NCBI RefSeq assembly: GCF_013170825.1
Contig: NZ_CP033365.1
Location: 5,096,001-5,160,000 of the forward strand
Source of the DNA: Mesorhizobium sp. NZP2298
Lineage (GTDB): Bacteria; Pseudomonadota; Alphaproteobacteria; Rhizobiales; Rhizobiaceae
DNA: 64,000 bases
Direction: 5' to 3'
Part shown: one piece after another, positions 54,580 through 62,403 of the stretch
Layout of the letters: each line of letters begins with the position of its first letter
Position numbering within the stretch: the first letter of the stretch is position 1
Translations under genes and position numbers: made by a program
The notes under the pieces: generated by a model
Told to the model about the DNA's origin: nothing
Seen by the model: the letters and a program-made list of their open reading frames with translations, nothing else
Database searches by the model: none

Positions 54580-56049
54580 ATGGCAGACGCAGACGACGTG
54601 CTTTCCGCCGAGGCCGACGACCATTTCCATGACGAATGCGGTGTGTTCGGCATTTTCGGCCGACAGGACGCAGCGGCCATCGTCACGCTCGGACTGCATG
54701 CGCTGCAGCATCGCGGCCAGGAAGCGGCCGGCATCGTTTCCTATGATGGCAGCCAATTCCATGTCGAACGCCATGTCGGCCTGATCGGCGACACTTTCAC
54801 CAAGCAGCGCGTCATCGACAGTCTGCAAGGCAACCGCGCCATCGGCCACACGCGCTACGCCACGACCGGCGGCGCCGGCATGCGCAACATACAGCCCTTT
54901 TTCGCCGAGCTCGCCGATGGCGGCTTTGCCGTCGCCCACAACGGCAATCTCACCAACGCCATGACGGTGCAGCGCGCGCTGCAGAAGCAGGGCGCGATCT
55001 TCTCCTCCACCTCCGACACCGAGACGCTTTTGCACCTGGTTGCGACCAGCAAGGAGCGCGACCTCAACTCGCGTTTCATCGACGCCGTTCGTCAGGTCGA
55101 AGGCGCGTTCTCGCTGGTGGCGATGACGGCCAAGAAGATGATCGGCTGCCGCGATCCGCTCGGCATCCGCCCGCTGGTGCTGGGCGATCTCGACGGCGCC
55201 TGGATCCTCGCCTCCGAAACCTGCGCGCTGGACATTATCGGCGCGCGCTTCGTGCGCGACCTGAAGCCTGGCGAGATGGTCGTCGTCACCTCCAAGGGCA
55301 TTGAAAGCCTGTTCCCGTTCGAGCCGCAGAAGACCCGCTTCTGCATCTTCGAATATGTCTATTTTGCCCGGCCGGATTCGTCGGTCGAGGGTCGCAACGT
55401 CTACGAGGTGCGCAAGCGCATCGGCGCCGAATTGGCGCAGGAAAACCCGGTCGAGGCCGACATCGTCGTGCCGGTGCCGGATTCGGGTACGCCGGCGGCG
55501 ATCGGCTTCAGCCAGGCGGCAGGCATTCCCTTCGAGCTCGGCATCATCCGCAACCACTATGTCGGCCGTACCTTCATCCAGCCCGGCGATTCGATCCGCC
55601 ATATGGGCGTCAAGCTGAAGCACAATGCCAACCGCCGCATGATCGAAGGCAAGCGCGTGGTGCTGGTCGACGATTCGATCGTGCGCGGCACCACCAGCCA
55701 GAAGATCGTGCAGATGGTGCGCGATGCCGGCGCAAAGGAAGTGCACATGCGCATCGCCTCGCCGCCGACCAGCGCTTCCTGTTTCTATGGCGTCGATACG
55801 CCGGAGAAGTCGAAGCTCCTGGCGTCGCGCATGTCGGTGGAAGAGATGGCCGAATTCATCCGCGTCGATTCGCTCGGCTTCCTCTCGATAAACGGGCTCT
55901 ACCGTGCCGTCGGCGAGGCCAGCCGCAATGACGAGCAGCCGCAATTCTGCGACGCCTGCTTCACCGGCCAGTACCCAACCCGCCTGCTCGACTTCGAAGG
56001 CCACGACAATGTGCGCACACTGTCGCTGCTGGCGAACAACGGGGCGTAG
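54580..56049 (+). CDS. purF: Amidophosphoribosyltransferase
   Basis: First committed step of purine synthesis: PRPP plus glutamine to phosphoribosylamine. The 489-residue protein has a short propeptide, then the Ntn nucleophile Cys20 (DECGVFGIFGRQDAAAIVTL), the glutaminase domain, and the PRPP site VVLVDDSIVRGTTSQKIVQM. Cys in TRFCIFEYVYFARPDS, SASCFYGVD and QFCDACFTG fit the [4Fe-4S] site of the B. subtilis type. I chose the ATG with GGAG six bases upstream; longer frames have no such site. Confidence 0.97.
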   Translation: MADADDVLSAEADDHFHDECGVFGIFGRQDAAAIVTLGLHALQHRGQEAAGIVSYDGSQFHVERHVGLIGDTFTKQRVIDSLQGNRAIGHTRYATTGGAGMRNIQPFFAELADGGFAVAHNGNLTNAMTVQRALQKQGAIFSSTSDTETLLHLVATSKERDLNSRFIDAVRQVEGAFSLVAMTAKKMIGCRDPLGIRPLVLGDLDGAWILASETCALDIIGARFVRDLKPGEMVVVTSKGIESLFPFEPQKTRFCIFEYVYFARPDSSVEGRNVYEVRKRIGAELAQENPVEADIVVPVPDSGTPAAIGFSQAAGIPFELGIIRNHYVGRTFIQPGDSIRHMGVKLKHNANRRMIEGKRVVLVDDSIVRGTTSQKIVQMVRDAGAKEVHMRIASPPTSASCFYGVDTPEKSKLLASRMSVEEMAEFIRVDSLGFLSINGLYRAVGEASRNDEQPQFCDACFTGQYPTRLLDFEGHDNVRTLSLLANNGA

Positions 56050-56073
56050 GCTAGACCTTACGGAAATTCTCGA

Positions 56074-56814
56074 ATGACCCTCGACCTTACCGGCCGCGTT
56101 GCGGTCGTCACCGGCGCCTCGCGCGGCATCGGCTATTTCATCGCCAGGGAATTGGCCGCCGCCGGCGCGCATGTGATTGCCGTTGCGCGCACCGTCGGAG
56201 GCCTCGAGGAACTCGACGACCAGATCAAGGCGGCCGGTGGCCAGGCGACGCTGGTGCCTCTCGATCTCGCCGACATGGCCGGCATCGACCGGCTGGGCGG
56301 CGCCATCCATGAGCGCTGGGGCAAGCTCGACATTCTCGTCGCCAATGCCGGCGTGCTCGGCGTCATCTCGCCGATCGGCCATGTCGAGGCGAAGACCTTC
56401 GAGAAGGTGATGACCATCAACGTCACCTCGACCTGGCGGCTGATCCGCTCGGTCGACCCGCTGCTGCGGCTCTCGGATGCTGGCCGGGCCATCATCCTGT
56501 CGTCCAACGCAGCGCATTCGGCGCGTGCCTTCTGGGCGCCTTACGCGGCATCGAAGGCGGCGGTCGAGACCATGATGCGCTCTTGGGCGCATGAGACGCA
56601 GAGCCTGCCGCTGCGCGTCAATGCCGCCGACCCAGGCGCCACCCGCACCGCCATGCGGGCCCAGGCCGTACCCGGCGAGGATCCGGAGACGCTGCCGCAT
56701 CCCCAGGAGATCGCCAAGCGGATCGTGCCGCTGGCCAGCCCCGAGCTGGAAGAGACCGGGCTGATCTTCCAGGCCAAGCACAACCGCTTCGTCTCCTACC
56801 GGCAGCCTGAATGA
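56074..56814 (+). CDS. Short-chain dehydrogenase/reductase
   Basis: A 246-residue classical SDR: cofactor motif VTGASRGIGYFIARELA, LVANAGVLGVISPIG, catalytic Ser in IILSSNAAHSARAFWA and Tyr-x3-Lys in PYAASKAAVETMM. The substrate is unknown. It lies 25 bases after purF and is probably co-transcribed with it, a pairing common in rhizobia, but no purine role follows from the sequence. Confidence 0.93.
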   Translation: MTLDLTGRVAVVTGASRGIGYFIARELAAAGAHVIAVARTVGGLEELDDQIKAAGGQATLVPLDLADMAGIDRLGGAIHERWGKLDILVANAGVLGVISPIGHVEAKTFEKVMTINVTSTWRLIRSVDPLLRLSDAGRAIILSSNAAHSARAFWAPYAASKAAVETMMRSWAHETQSLPLRVNAADPGATRTAMRAQAVPGEDPETLPHPQEIAKRIVPLASPELEETGLIFQAKHNRFVSYRQPE

Positions 56815-56907
56815 GCTCACGCCTTCGGTTTGACGGGTCCCAAAGGGATTAAAAGGGCCTCCGGCTACGTTCTTCTGACGTAGGACATTCGAAACCGGAG
56901 GACCGAT

Positions 56908-57549
56908 ATGCGCAGACTTCTTCTCATTGCCACCACCGCCTTTGTGACCGCTCTCGGCGCGACAGCAGGTGTGGCCGTCTCCCAAGATGCCAAGATGAGT
57001 TTCTTCGTCACCAGTGTCGGCTCCGGAAAGGGCGCCGATCTTGGCGGCTTGAAGGGCGCCGACGCACATTGCGCTTCGCTGGCCGAGGCCGCCGGCGTCA
57101 CCGGAAAGACTTGGCATGCCTATCTCTCGACCAGCGCCGAGGATGCACGCGACCGTATCGGCAAGGGGCCCTGGTTCAACGCCAAGGCCGAGAAAATCGC
57201 CGATGATGTCGCCTCCTTGCATGGCGACTCCAACGGCATCACCAAGCAGACGGCGCTGAGCGAAAAGGGCGAAGTGGTCGCCGGCCGTGGCGACACGCCG
57301 AACCGGCATGATATGCTGACCGGATCGAAACCCGACGGCACCAGGATCGCCGACCAGACTTGCGGCGACTGGACGATGAGCGGCGCCGAAGGGGCGGCGA
57401 TGATGGGGCATCACGACCGCACCGGGCTTGACGATTCGGCGGCGGCGAAGTCGTGGAATTCCTCGCACGCCTCGCGTGGCGGCTGCAGCCAGGAAGCGCT
57501 GAAAGGCACTGGCGGCGATGGCTTGTTCTATTGTTTTGCGACCGACTGA
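56908..57549 (+). CDS. Exported DUF1554/lectin-like protein
   Basis: A 213-residue protein with a signal peptide (LLLIATTAFVTALGATAGVAV). The mature part (FFVTSVGSGKGADLGGLKGA, DAHCASLAEAAGVTGKTWHA, YLSTSAEDARDRIGKGPWFN) matches the DUF1554 group of secreted proteins, which has a fold related to C-type lectin and endostatin domains. Four Cys (DAHC, QTCGDW, GGCSQ, FYCFA) fit disulfides. GGAGG is six bases before the ATG. Ligand unknown. Confidence 0.85.
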   Translation: MRRLLLIATTAFVTALGATAGVAVSQDAKMSFFVTSVGSGKGADLGGLKGADAHCASLAEAAGVTGKTWHAYLSTSAEDARDRIGKGPWFNAKAEKIADDVASLHGDSNGITKQTALSEKGEVVAGRGDTPNRHDMLTGSKPDGTRIADQTCGDWTMSGAEGAAMMGHHDRTGLDDSAAAKSWNSSHASRGGCSQEALKGTGGDGLFYCFATD

Positions 57550-57718
57550 GCGCTGCCCGCAGCAATATGCCTGTTAGCAGCCTGCCGATTGATCACGCGG
57601 CTGTGATCTGAAGGGGAAAGGCTGCCCCGCGGTCATGCTTTCGTCATTTCCGAGGAGTTGTTAGGATCGGACCGACTCCCACAACAAGCGCCCCGCTGGG
57701 CAGAACAAGGAAATCCCC

Positions 57719-57937
57719 ATGGCTACAACCGCAGCGTTGGTCTGGTATCTGGTAATCGCCGGCCCGCAGGGCGGCATGGTGGTGCTGCCCAGCACCTTCG
57801 ACAAGCGCGAGCAATGCACCGCCGCCATCACCGAGTATCAGAAGCAGCCGACACCAACCGGCTGGTCCGTGCAATGCGTACCGAGCGCCTCGCCCTTCAC
57901 CGACGAGGGTGATGCCGAAGAGCCGGCTGCGCAATAA
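57719..57937 (+). CDS. Small hypothetical protein (72 aa)
   Basis: A 72-residue protein beginning ATTAALVWYLVIAGPQGGMV, with an N-terminal hydrophobic stretch and two Cys (REQCTAAIT, SVQCVPSAS). AAGGAAA precedes the ATG at the usual distance. I do not recognise it, but the sequence reads like the small rhizobial proteins of unknown function. It is followed by a palindromic repeat. Confidence 0.65.
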   Translation: MATTAALVWYLVIAGPQGGMVVLPSTFDKREQCTAAITEYQKQPTPTGWSVQCVPSASPFTDEGDAEEPAAQ

Positions 57938-57946
57938 TGAACGCAC

Positions 57947-58097
57947 TCTCCTCCCTTGAGGGGGAGATGGCCGGCAGGCCAGAGGGGGTCGCCGCACGTG
58001 GAGTGCTGACCTCCTTTACCAGCGAAAGGGGTGTCGCGTCAGAACGTTCCGACCCCCTCTGTCGCCTTCGGCGACATCTCCCCCTCAAGAGGGGAGA
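57947..58097. repeat. Large rhizobial palindromic intergenic element
   Basis: The two ends are near-perfect inverted copies: ctcctcccttgagggggaga with ggccagagggggtc on one side and gaccccctctgtcg with catctccccctcaagaggggag on the other, around a variable centre. This is the abundant ctccccctcaag-type palindrome of Rhizobiales, related in kind to RIME elements. It separates the 72-residue gene from osmC, which are convergent, and may act as terminator for both. Confidence 0.85.
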
Positions 58098-58100
58098 TCA

Positions 58101-58607
58101 TTAGCGCCGGGCGCTCACCGTCAGCTCCGGCTTCTGGTTGATGGTCTGGAACACCACGCAGTAGCGCTCCGTCAGCTTCAGCAGTGAGTCGATACGCTCC
58201 TGAGGTTCATTCGTGTCGAGACTGAAATTGAGCCGGATGGCACGAAAGCCGACCGGCGCATCCTTGGCGACACCCAGCGTGCCGCGAAAATCAAGATCGC
58301 CTTCGGCCTCCACCGAGGCGGCGCCGAGCTTGAACTCGAGCGCTGTCGCCACCGCCTTCAGCGTCACGCCGGCGCAGGCCACCAAGGCCTCAAGCAGCAT
58401 GTCGCCGGAACAGAGCTCGAGCCCCGAGCCGCCGGTTGCCGGATGCAGGCCGGCGATGGCGATAGCCCTGCCCGTCTCGACCTTGCAGGCCACCGACTGG
58501 TCGTCGATCGAACCCTTCGCTCTCAACGTGATCAGCGCCCGCGAGGCGTCGTCGCGGTAGGCCTGCTTCAGCGGCGCCTGCATGGCCTTCAGTTCGGTTG
58601 CATCCAT
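58101..58607 (-). CDS. OsmC-family protein
   Basis: A 168-residue OsmC-like protein, probably a thiol peroxidase or related. The two active-site cysteines are in LEALVACAGVTLKAVATAL and LTERYCVVFQTIN. It begins MDATELKAMQAPLKQAYRDD; the start at 58607 has AGAGG upstream, and the longer frame adds non-homologous residues. The neighbouring EamA gene is divergent, 231 bases away. Whether it detoxifies hydroperoxides or has another substrate is not clear. Confidence 0.92.
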   Translation of the reverse strand: MDATELKAMQAPLKQAYRDDASRALITLRAKGSIDDQSVACKVETGRAIAIAGLHPATGGSGLELCSGDMLLEALVACAGVTLKAVATALEFKLGAASVEAEGDLDFRGTLGVAKDAPVGFRAIRLNFSLDTNEPQERIDSLLKLTERYCVVFQTINQKPELTVSARR

Positions 58608-58838
58608 TTGCGTTGCCTCTTTCGCTTTTGCGGCCAGCGAGCAGCGTGGCTTTGGCAGATATAAGTGCCGATCGCGTCCCGGAAGCAAGACCGCCAGGTC
58701 CTGCCCCAACGCAAGCTCAGGGCTGGCGTAGCGCTGTGCCAACTTTCGACCGTATAGCTTGGCAAGAAGGCCCGACTTCCCGGCCATCACGTTGATCCAC
58801 GAAATATCTGTCGCTTCCTGTAACACTGGTCCGCGCCT

Positions 58839-59726
58839 ATGGCCGATGTCGCCATTCTCGAAACACGCGAAAGGGTTCTCGCCGGAATCCTGCTGACCGG
58901 TGCCGCCTATCTCTTGTTTTCGACGCAGGACGCCTCGATCAAGCTGCTGGTGACCGGAATGACGGTGTGGCAGATCATGTTCTTCCGCAGCATCACCATT
59001 CTGAGTGCCTGCGCCGCGATGGGTGGGCGGCAGCTGTTCGCCGACACGCTACGCTCGCCGATCGTGCGGCCAATGCTGGTGCGCAGCGCCTTCACGCTCG
59101 CCGCCTGGCTATGCTACTACAACGCCGCGCGCAGCTTGCAGCTTGCCGAACTGACCACCGTCTATTACGCGGCGCCGATCATCGTCACCGTGCTTTCGGT
59201 GTTCCTGCTCGGCGAAAAAGTGCCTGTTCTGCGCTGGCTGGCGGTCTTGATTGGTTTTGTCGGTGTCTTCGTCGCTTGCGATCCCACCCATCTCGGCCTG
59301 TCGGTGCCGGTGCTGCTGGTGTTGGCGGCCGCACTTTTGTGGGCCATCGCCATCGTGCTCCTGCGCAAGACCGCGCTTGCCGAGCGCTCGATGATCCAGC
59401 TCCTCCTCAACAATTTCTATTTCCTGGTGTTTTCGGCGGTACCGGCGCTTTTGCGGTGGCATACGCCTGAGCTGACCGAGTTGCTGCTTCTCGCCAGTGT
59501 CGGCGCGCTCGGCGGCCTGGCGCAATATCTCCTCTTCGAAGGCATGAAGCGCACGCCGGCATCGATCCTCGCGCCTCTCGAATACAGTTCGCTGCTGTGG
59601 GCGTTCGCGCTCGGCTTTGCGATCTGGGGCGACGTGCCGCGCCGCGAAGTGTTTCTCGGCGCCGCGCTGATCGTCGCCGCCGGGCTGCTGATCGTCGGCG
59701 GCGAACATTTCCGCAAGCGGCTGTGA
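58839..59726 (+). CDS. EamA/DMT-family transporter
   Basis: A 295-residue permease with about ten membrane segments in two EamA halves (AGILLTGAAYLLFSTQDAS; VLLVLAAALLWAIAIVLLRK). The start of the second half and the tail (EVFLGAALIVAAGLLIVGGE) match the RhaT/S-adenosylmethionine-like branch, but the substrate is unknown. It is followed after 54 bases by a second EamA gene. Confidence 0.9.
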   Translation: MADVAILETRERVLAGILLTGAAYLLFSTQDASIKLLVTGMTVWQIMFFRSITILSACAAMGGRQLFADTLRSPIVRPMLVRSAFTLAAWLCYYNAARSLQLAELTTVYYAAPIIVTVLSVFLLGEKVPVLRWLAVLIGFVGVFVACDPTHLGLSVPVLLVLAAALLWAIAIVLLRKTALAERSMIQLLLNNFYFLVFSAVPALLRWHTPELTELLLLASVGALGGLAQYLLFEGMKRTPASILAPLEYSSLLWAFALGFAIWGDVPRREVFLGAALIVAAGLLIVGGEHFRKRL

Positions 59727-59780
59727 TGTTCATCAGTGGTGACAGTACGATGTCAGGACCGGACGGCGTAGGCTATCGGC

Positions 59781-60689
59781 ATGACTGACGTGACAGCCAC
59801 CGCTGATACGGTCGCCGAGCGCACATTGGGTATTATCCTGGTGTCGTGCTCGGCGGCTGTCTTTGCCCTGACGGGCGTGTTGACAAAATCGATCCATGCC
59901 GACCCGCTGACCATCATCTGCTGGCGTGGCTTTGTCGGCTCGATCCTGATCACGCTCTATGTGTTGTGGCGACGACGCCGCTCCGGCGGGCGCGAGAGCC
60001 TGCGGCTTGGCTGGCGCGGCTGGCTGCTGGCGGTGGAAGGGGCACTGGCGAGCATTGCCTTCATTTCGGCGTTCAAATTCACATACGTCGCCAATGTCGC
60101 GGTCATCTATGCCACCGCACCTTTCATGACCGCGGTTCTGGCCTGGATTCTGACTCGCGAACCTTTCCGCATGCAGACGATGGTCGCCGCCGCCGTCTCG
60201 CTTTGCGGTGTGGCGATCATGGTTTGGTCCGGTTTCGGCACCGGCCACCTCTTCGGCGACGGGCTGGCGCTGCTGATGACCCTAGGCAGCGGTCTTTACA
60301 TGATCATGGTGCGTGCCTTCCGCGACACGCCGGTGGTCTGGGCCGGTGCGGTGTCGGCATTTCTGCTGTTCGTACTCGGCTGGTTTGTCACCGACCCGCT
60401 GGCGGTTTCATCCAGGGATGTCGCGCTCCTCGTCACTTTCGGTGCGTCCTTCGCGCTGTCGTCGATCCTTTGGACGGAGGGGGCGCGGCTTATCCCTGCG
60501 GCCGAATCCGGGCTGCTCGGCTCGGCCGAGGTGCCGTTCGCGATCCTGTTTGCCTTCCTGTTTCTTGGCGAGATCGCGCCAGAAGCCAGCATGATCGGCG
60601 GCGCCATCGTGCTCTGCGCGGTCTTCGCCCATGCCGGCCGGGACTGGCTGTCGGCCCGCTCCCAACGCACGGCGTCAAATATTTCTTAA
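59781..60689 (+). CDS. EamA/DMT-family transporter, second of a tandem pair
   Basis: A 302-residue permease with the same fold (TLGIILVSCSAAVFALTGVL; FALSSILWTEGARLIPAAES). It differs clearly in sequence from the gene just upstream, so the pair is not a recent duplication. It may act as a separate exporter or be co-transcribed as a pair. A terminator is 100 bases downstream. Confidence 0.9.
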   Translation: MTDVTATADTVAERTLGIILVSCSAAVFALTGVLTKSIHADPLTIICWRGFVGSILITLYVLWRRRRSGGRESLRLGWRGWLLAVEGALASIAFISAFKFTYVANVAVIYATAPFMTAVLAWILTREPFRMQTMVAAAVSLCGVAIMVWSGFGTGHLFGDGLALLMTLGSGLYMIMVRAFRDTPVVWAGAVSAFLLFVLGWFVTDPLAVSSRDVALLVTFGASFALSSILWTEGARLIPAAESGLLGSAEVPFAILFAFLFLGEIAPEASMIGGAIVLCAVFAHAGRDWLSARSQRTASNIS

Positions 60690-60788
60690 AAAAGTGACAC
60701 AGTCACGGAACCATCATCGGACTCAGACATTATTGATGCGACGGGTCACCCCCCAAGTCCCCCCAAACCCCTCGGCCCGTCCTACTCC

Positions 60789-60814
60789 AAGCCGACCGTA
60801 AGGTCGGCTTTTTC
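60789..60814 (+). terminator. Rho-independent terminator, with partial second copy
   Basis: aagccgacc-gtaa-ggtcggctttttctt is a 9-bp stem with a 4-base loop and a T tract, 100 bases after the second EamA stop. The right half (accgcaaggtcggctttttc) recurs at 60831-60850 without its left arm, a decayed duplicate. The rest of the 196-base gap is C-rich with no gene. Confidence 0.85.
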
Positions 60815-60885
60815 TTGGCTAAACAGGCCCCACCGCAAGGTCGGCTTTTTCCATACCTTGTCGACGATATCCGAGCTCTCCCGAA

Positions 60886-61749
60886 TCAACCAAGCGATCC
60901 GGCCAGAGCCAGATTGCCGCCGAGCAGTGTCGCCAGATCGCCCGCCGGAGTATCGGCCCCGGCGCGCAACCGGATCGCGAATTCCGCCATCGGAACCTGC
61001 GGCAAGCCAAGCTCGCGCGGCGCCTCGACGATGCCGGAATGAGCAAAGCGCGCGGTGCGCAGCGTCAATGCGACGCCGGCATTCACGGCCGTGCGCAACC
61101 CAGCCAGGCTGGCACTTCCGGCGGCGATCCGATAATTGCGGCCGGCGGCATCGAGTGCCGCGAGTGCGGCCTCGCGAAAACCGCAATAGGGATCGAGCAG
61201 CGCCAGCGGCAGTTCTTCCTGCCGCGAGGCCAGCCCTTTGCGTGAACACAGCCATATCATCGGTTCGCGCAGTACACCGACCTCGTCCGGAGCCGCCGTC
61301 TGGCGCATGACGATCGCAATATCCAGGCTGCCGGCCTGCAGGGCCTGCGCCAGTTCGGCCGAGCGGCCAACGCGCAATTCGATCCTGACGCGGGGATGGC
61401 TGGCAGCGAAGGCACGCAGCAGATCCGGCAGGCCGCTGTCGGCGAAATCCTGCGTCGTCCCGATGGCGACACGCCCGGCAGCCCGCGCCCCCTTCAACGC
61501 CAGCCAGGCCTCGCGATGAACGGCCAGAATGCGCCTGGCATGACCGACGAGATCCTCGCCGGCCGGCGTCAGCCCACGACCCCTCCCCTGTGGCGCCAGA
61601 AGCGGCTCGCCGACGATCTCCTCGAGCCGCTGCATCTGGGCCGTCACGGCCGAGGGCGAGCGGCCGACACTCGACGCCGCCCGCGCCAGCGAGCCGCTGT
61701 CGACGAAAGCGAGGAAGGTTTTGAGCAGGTCGGGTTCCAGAGCTTCCAT
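60886..61749 (-). CDS. LysR-family transcriptional regulator
   Basis: A 287-residue LysR protein: HTH in residues 8-65 (LKTFLAFVDSGSLARAASSV, SAVTAQMQRLEEIVGEPLL), then an effector domain (RVAIGTTQDFADSGLPDLLR; GSLDIAIVMRQTAAPDEVG). I chose the Met at 61749 because the longer frame adds residues with no LysR match. It is divergent from the tautomerase gene with a palindrome between, so it probably regulates that gene. Confidence 0.93.
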   Translation of the reverse strand: MEALEPDLLKTFLAFVDSGSLARAASSVGRSPSAVTAQMQRLEEIVGEPLLAPQGRGRGLTPAGEDLVGHARRILAVHREAWLALKGARAAGRVAIGTTQDFADSGLPDLLRAFAASHPRVRIELRVGRSAELAQALQAGSLDIAIVMRQTAAPDEVGVLREPMIWLCSRKGLASRQEELPLALLDPYCGFREAALAALDAAGRNYRIAAGSASLAGLRTAVNAGVALTLRTARFAHSGIVEAPRELGLPQVPMAEFAIRLRAGADTPAGDLATLLGGNLALAGSLG

Positions 61750-61750
61750 A

Positions 61751-61767
61751 ATTCGATAATATCGAAT
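61751..61767. promoter_or_regulatory. LysR operator palindrome ATTCGATA-A-TATCGAAT
   Basis: A perfect 17-base palindrome with 8-bp arms starting two bases from the LysR start codon. A half-site, aattcgatt, follows at 61782-61790. The arrangement (strong site plus weak site) suits LysR recognition and activation sites for the divergent tautomerase gene. Confidence 0.7.
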
Positions 61768-61860
61768 CTTTAGTTGAAAACAATTCGATTTTTTTGATTC
61801 AAAGATGGTGACATGGTCTCTCCAACGGCGATCAGACGCCGCTGAGCCAGGAGAAGAAAA

Positions 61861-62268
61861 ATGCCCATCATCAACATCAGCCTCACCGGCAAGCCAGACG
61901 CCTCTTTGTCGGCCAGGATTGCCGGGGAAATAACCGAGATCACCGCCAGGCAGTTGCGCAAGGATCCGACCATCACAGCCGTTGCCGTATCCTATTTCGA
62001 TCCGCAACATTGGTTCGCCGGCGGCAAATCGCTAGCCGAGCATGGCTCCAACACGTTCTGGCTGGATATCAAGGTGGTCGACGGCACCAACACCAAGCTC
62101 GAGCTGGAAGCCTATCTCAAGGCTCTCTTCGATGCCTTCGACCGTCTGCTGGGCGGCGTGCACGAGGAAAGCTATGCCTTCGTGCATGAAGTACCTGCCG
62201 CCGCCTATGGCTATGGCGGCAAGACCCAGGAGTTCCGATTCATCAGCGGGCGGTTGAAGGCGGCATGA
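61861..62268 (+). CDS. Tautomerase-family protein (4-oxalocrotonate tautomerase-like)
   Basis: A 135-residue member of the tautomerase superfamily. The catalytic Pro is exposed after removal of Met (MPIINISLTGKPDASLSARI). The length is that of the fused double-unit type; YAFVHEVPAAAYGYGG is the second part. It could tautomerise or decarboxylate small keto acids; the substrate is unknown. AGGAGAAG precedes the ATG. The divergent LysR gene is the likely regulator. Confidence 0.9.
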   Translation: MPIINISLTGKPDASLSARIAGEITEITARQLRKDPTITAVAVSYFDPQHWFAGGKSLAEHGSNTFWLDIKVVDGTNTKLELEAYLKALFDAFDRLLGGVHEESYAFVHEVPAAAYGYGGKTQEFRFISGRLKAA

Positions 62269-62275
62269 CGGCCTT

Positions 62276-62303
62276 GGCCTTCTCCCTCCAGAGGGAGAAG
62301 GCC
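62276..62303. terminator. Hairpin after the tautomerase gene
   Basis: ggccttctccctc-ca-gagggagaaggcc is a perfect 13-bp inverted repeat 8 bases after the tautomerase stop. The following ccccctcttcc is not a T tract, so it may be a trimmed copy of the ctccccctcaag-type rhizobial element rather than a classical terminator. Confidence 0.55.
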
Positions 62304-62403
62304 CCCTCTTCCACATTGACCTCAGGCCCACTTCCGCTACCTTCTGCCCCCGAAGCGGCCGCGGAAGAGCCGCTATGACAAAACTTGTTGGGAGAGACGC
62401 GGC

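Noticed and set aside
54565..57468. A 967-residue antisense frame opposite purF and the SDR gene
   Set aside because: It covers three genuine genes and their gaps; no domain is recognisable in it.
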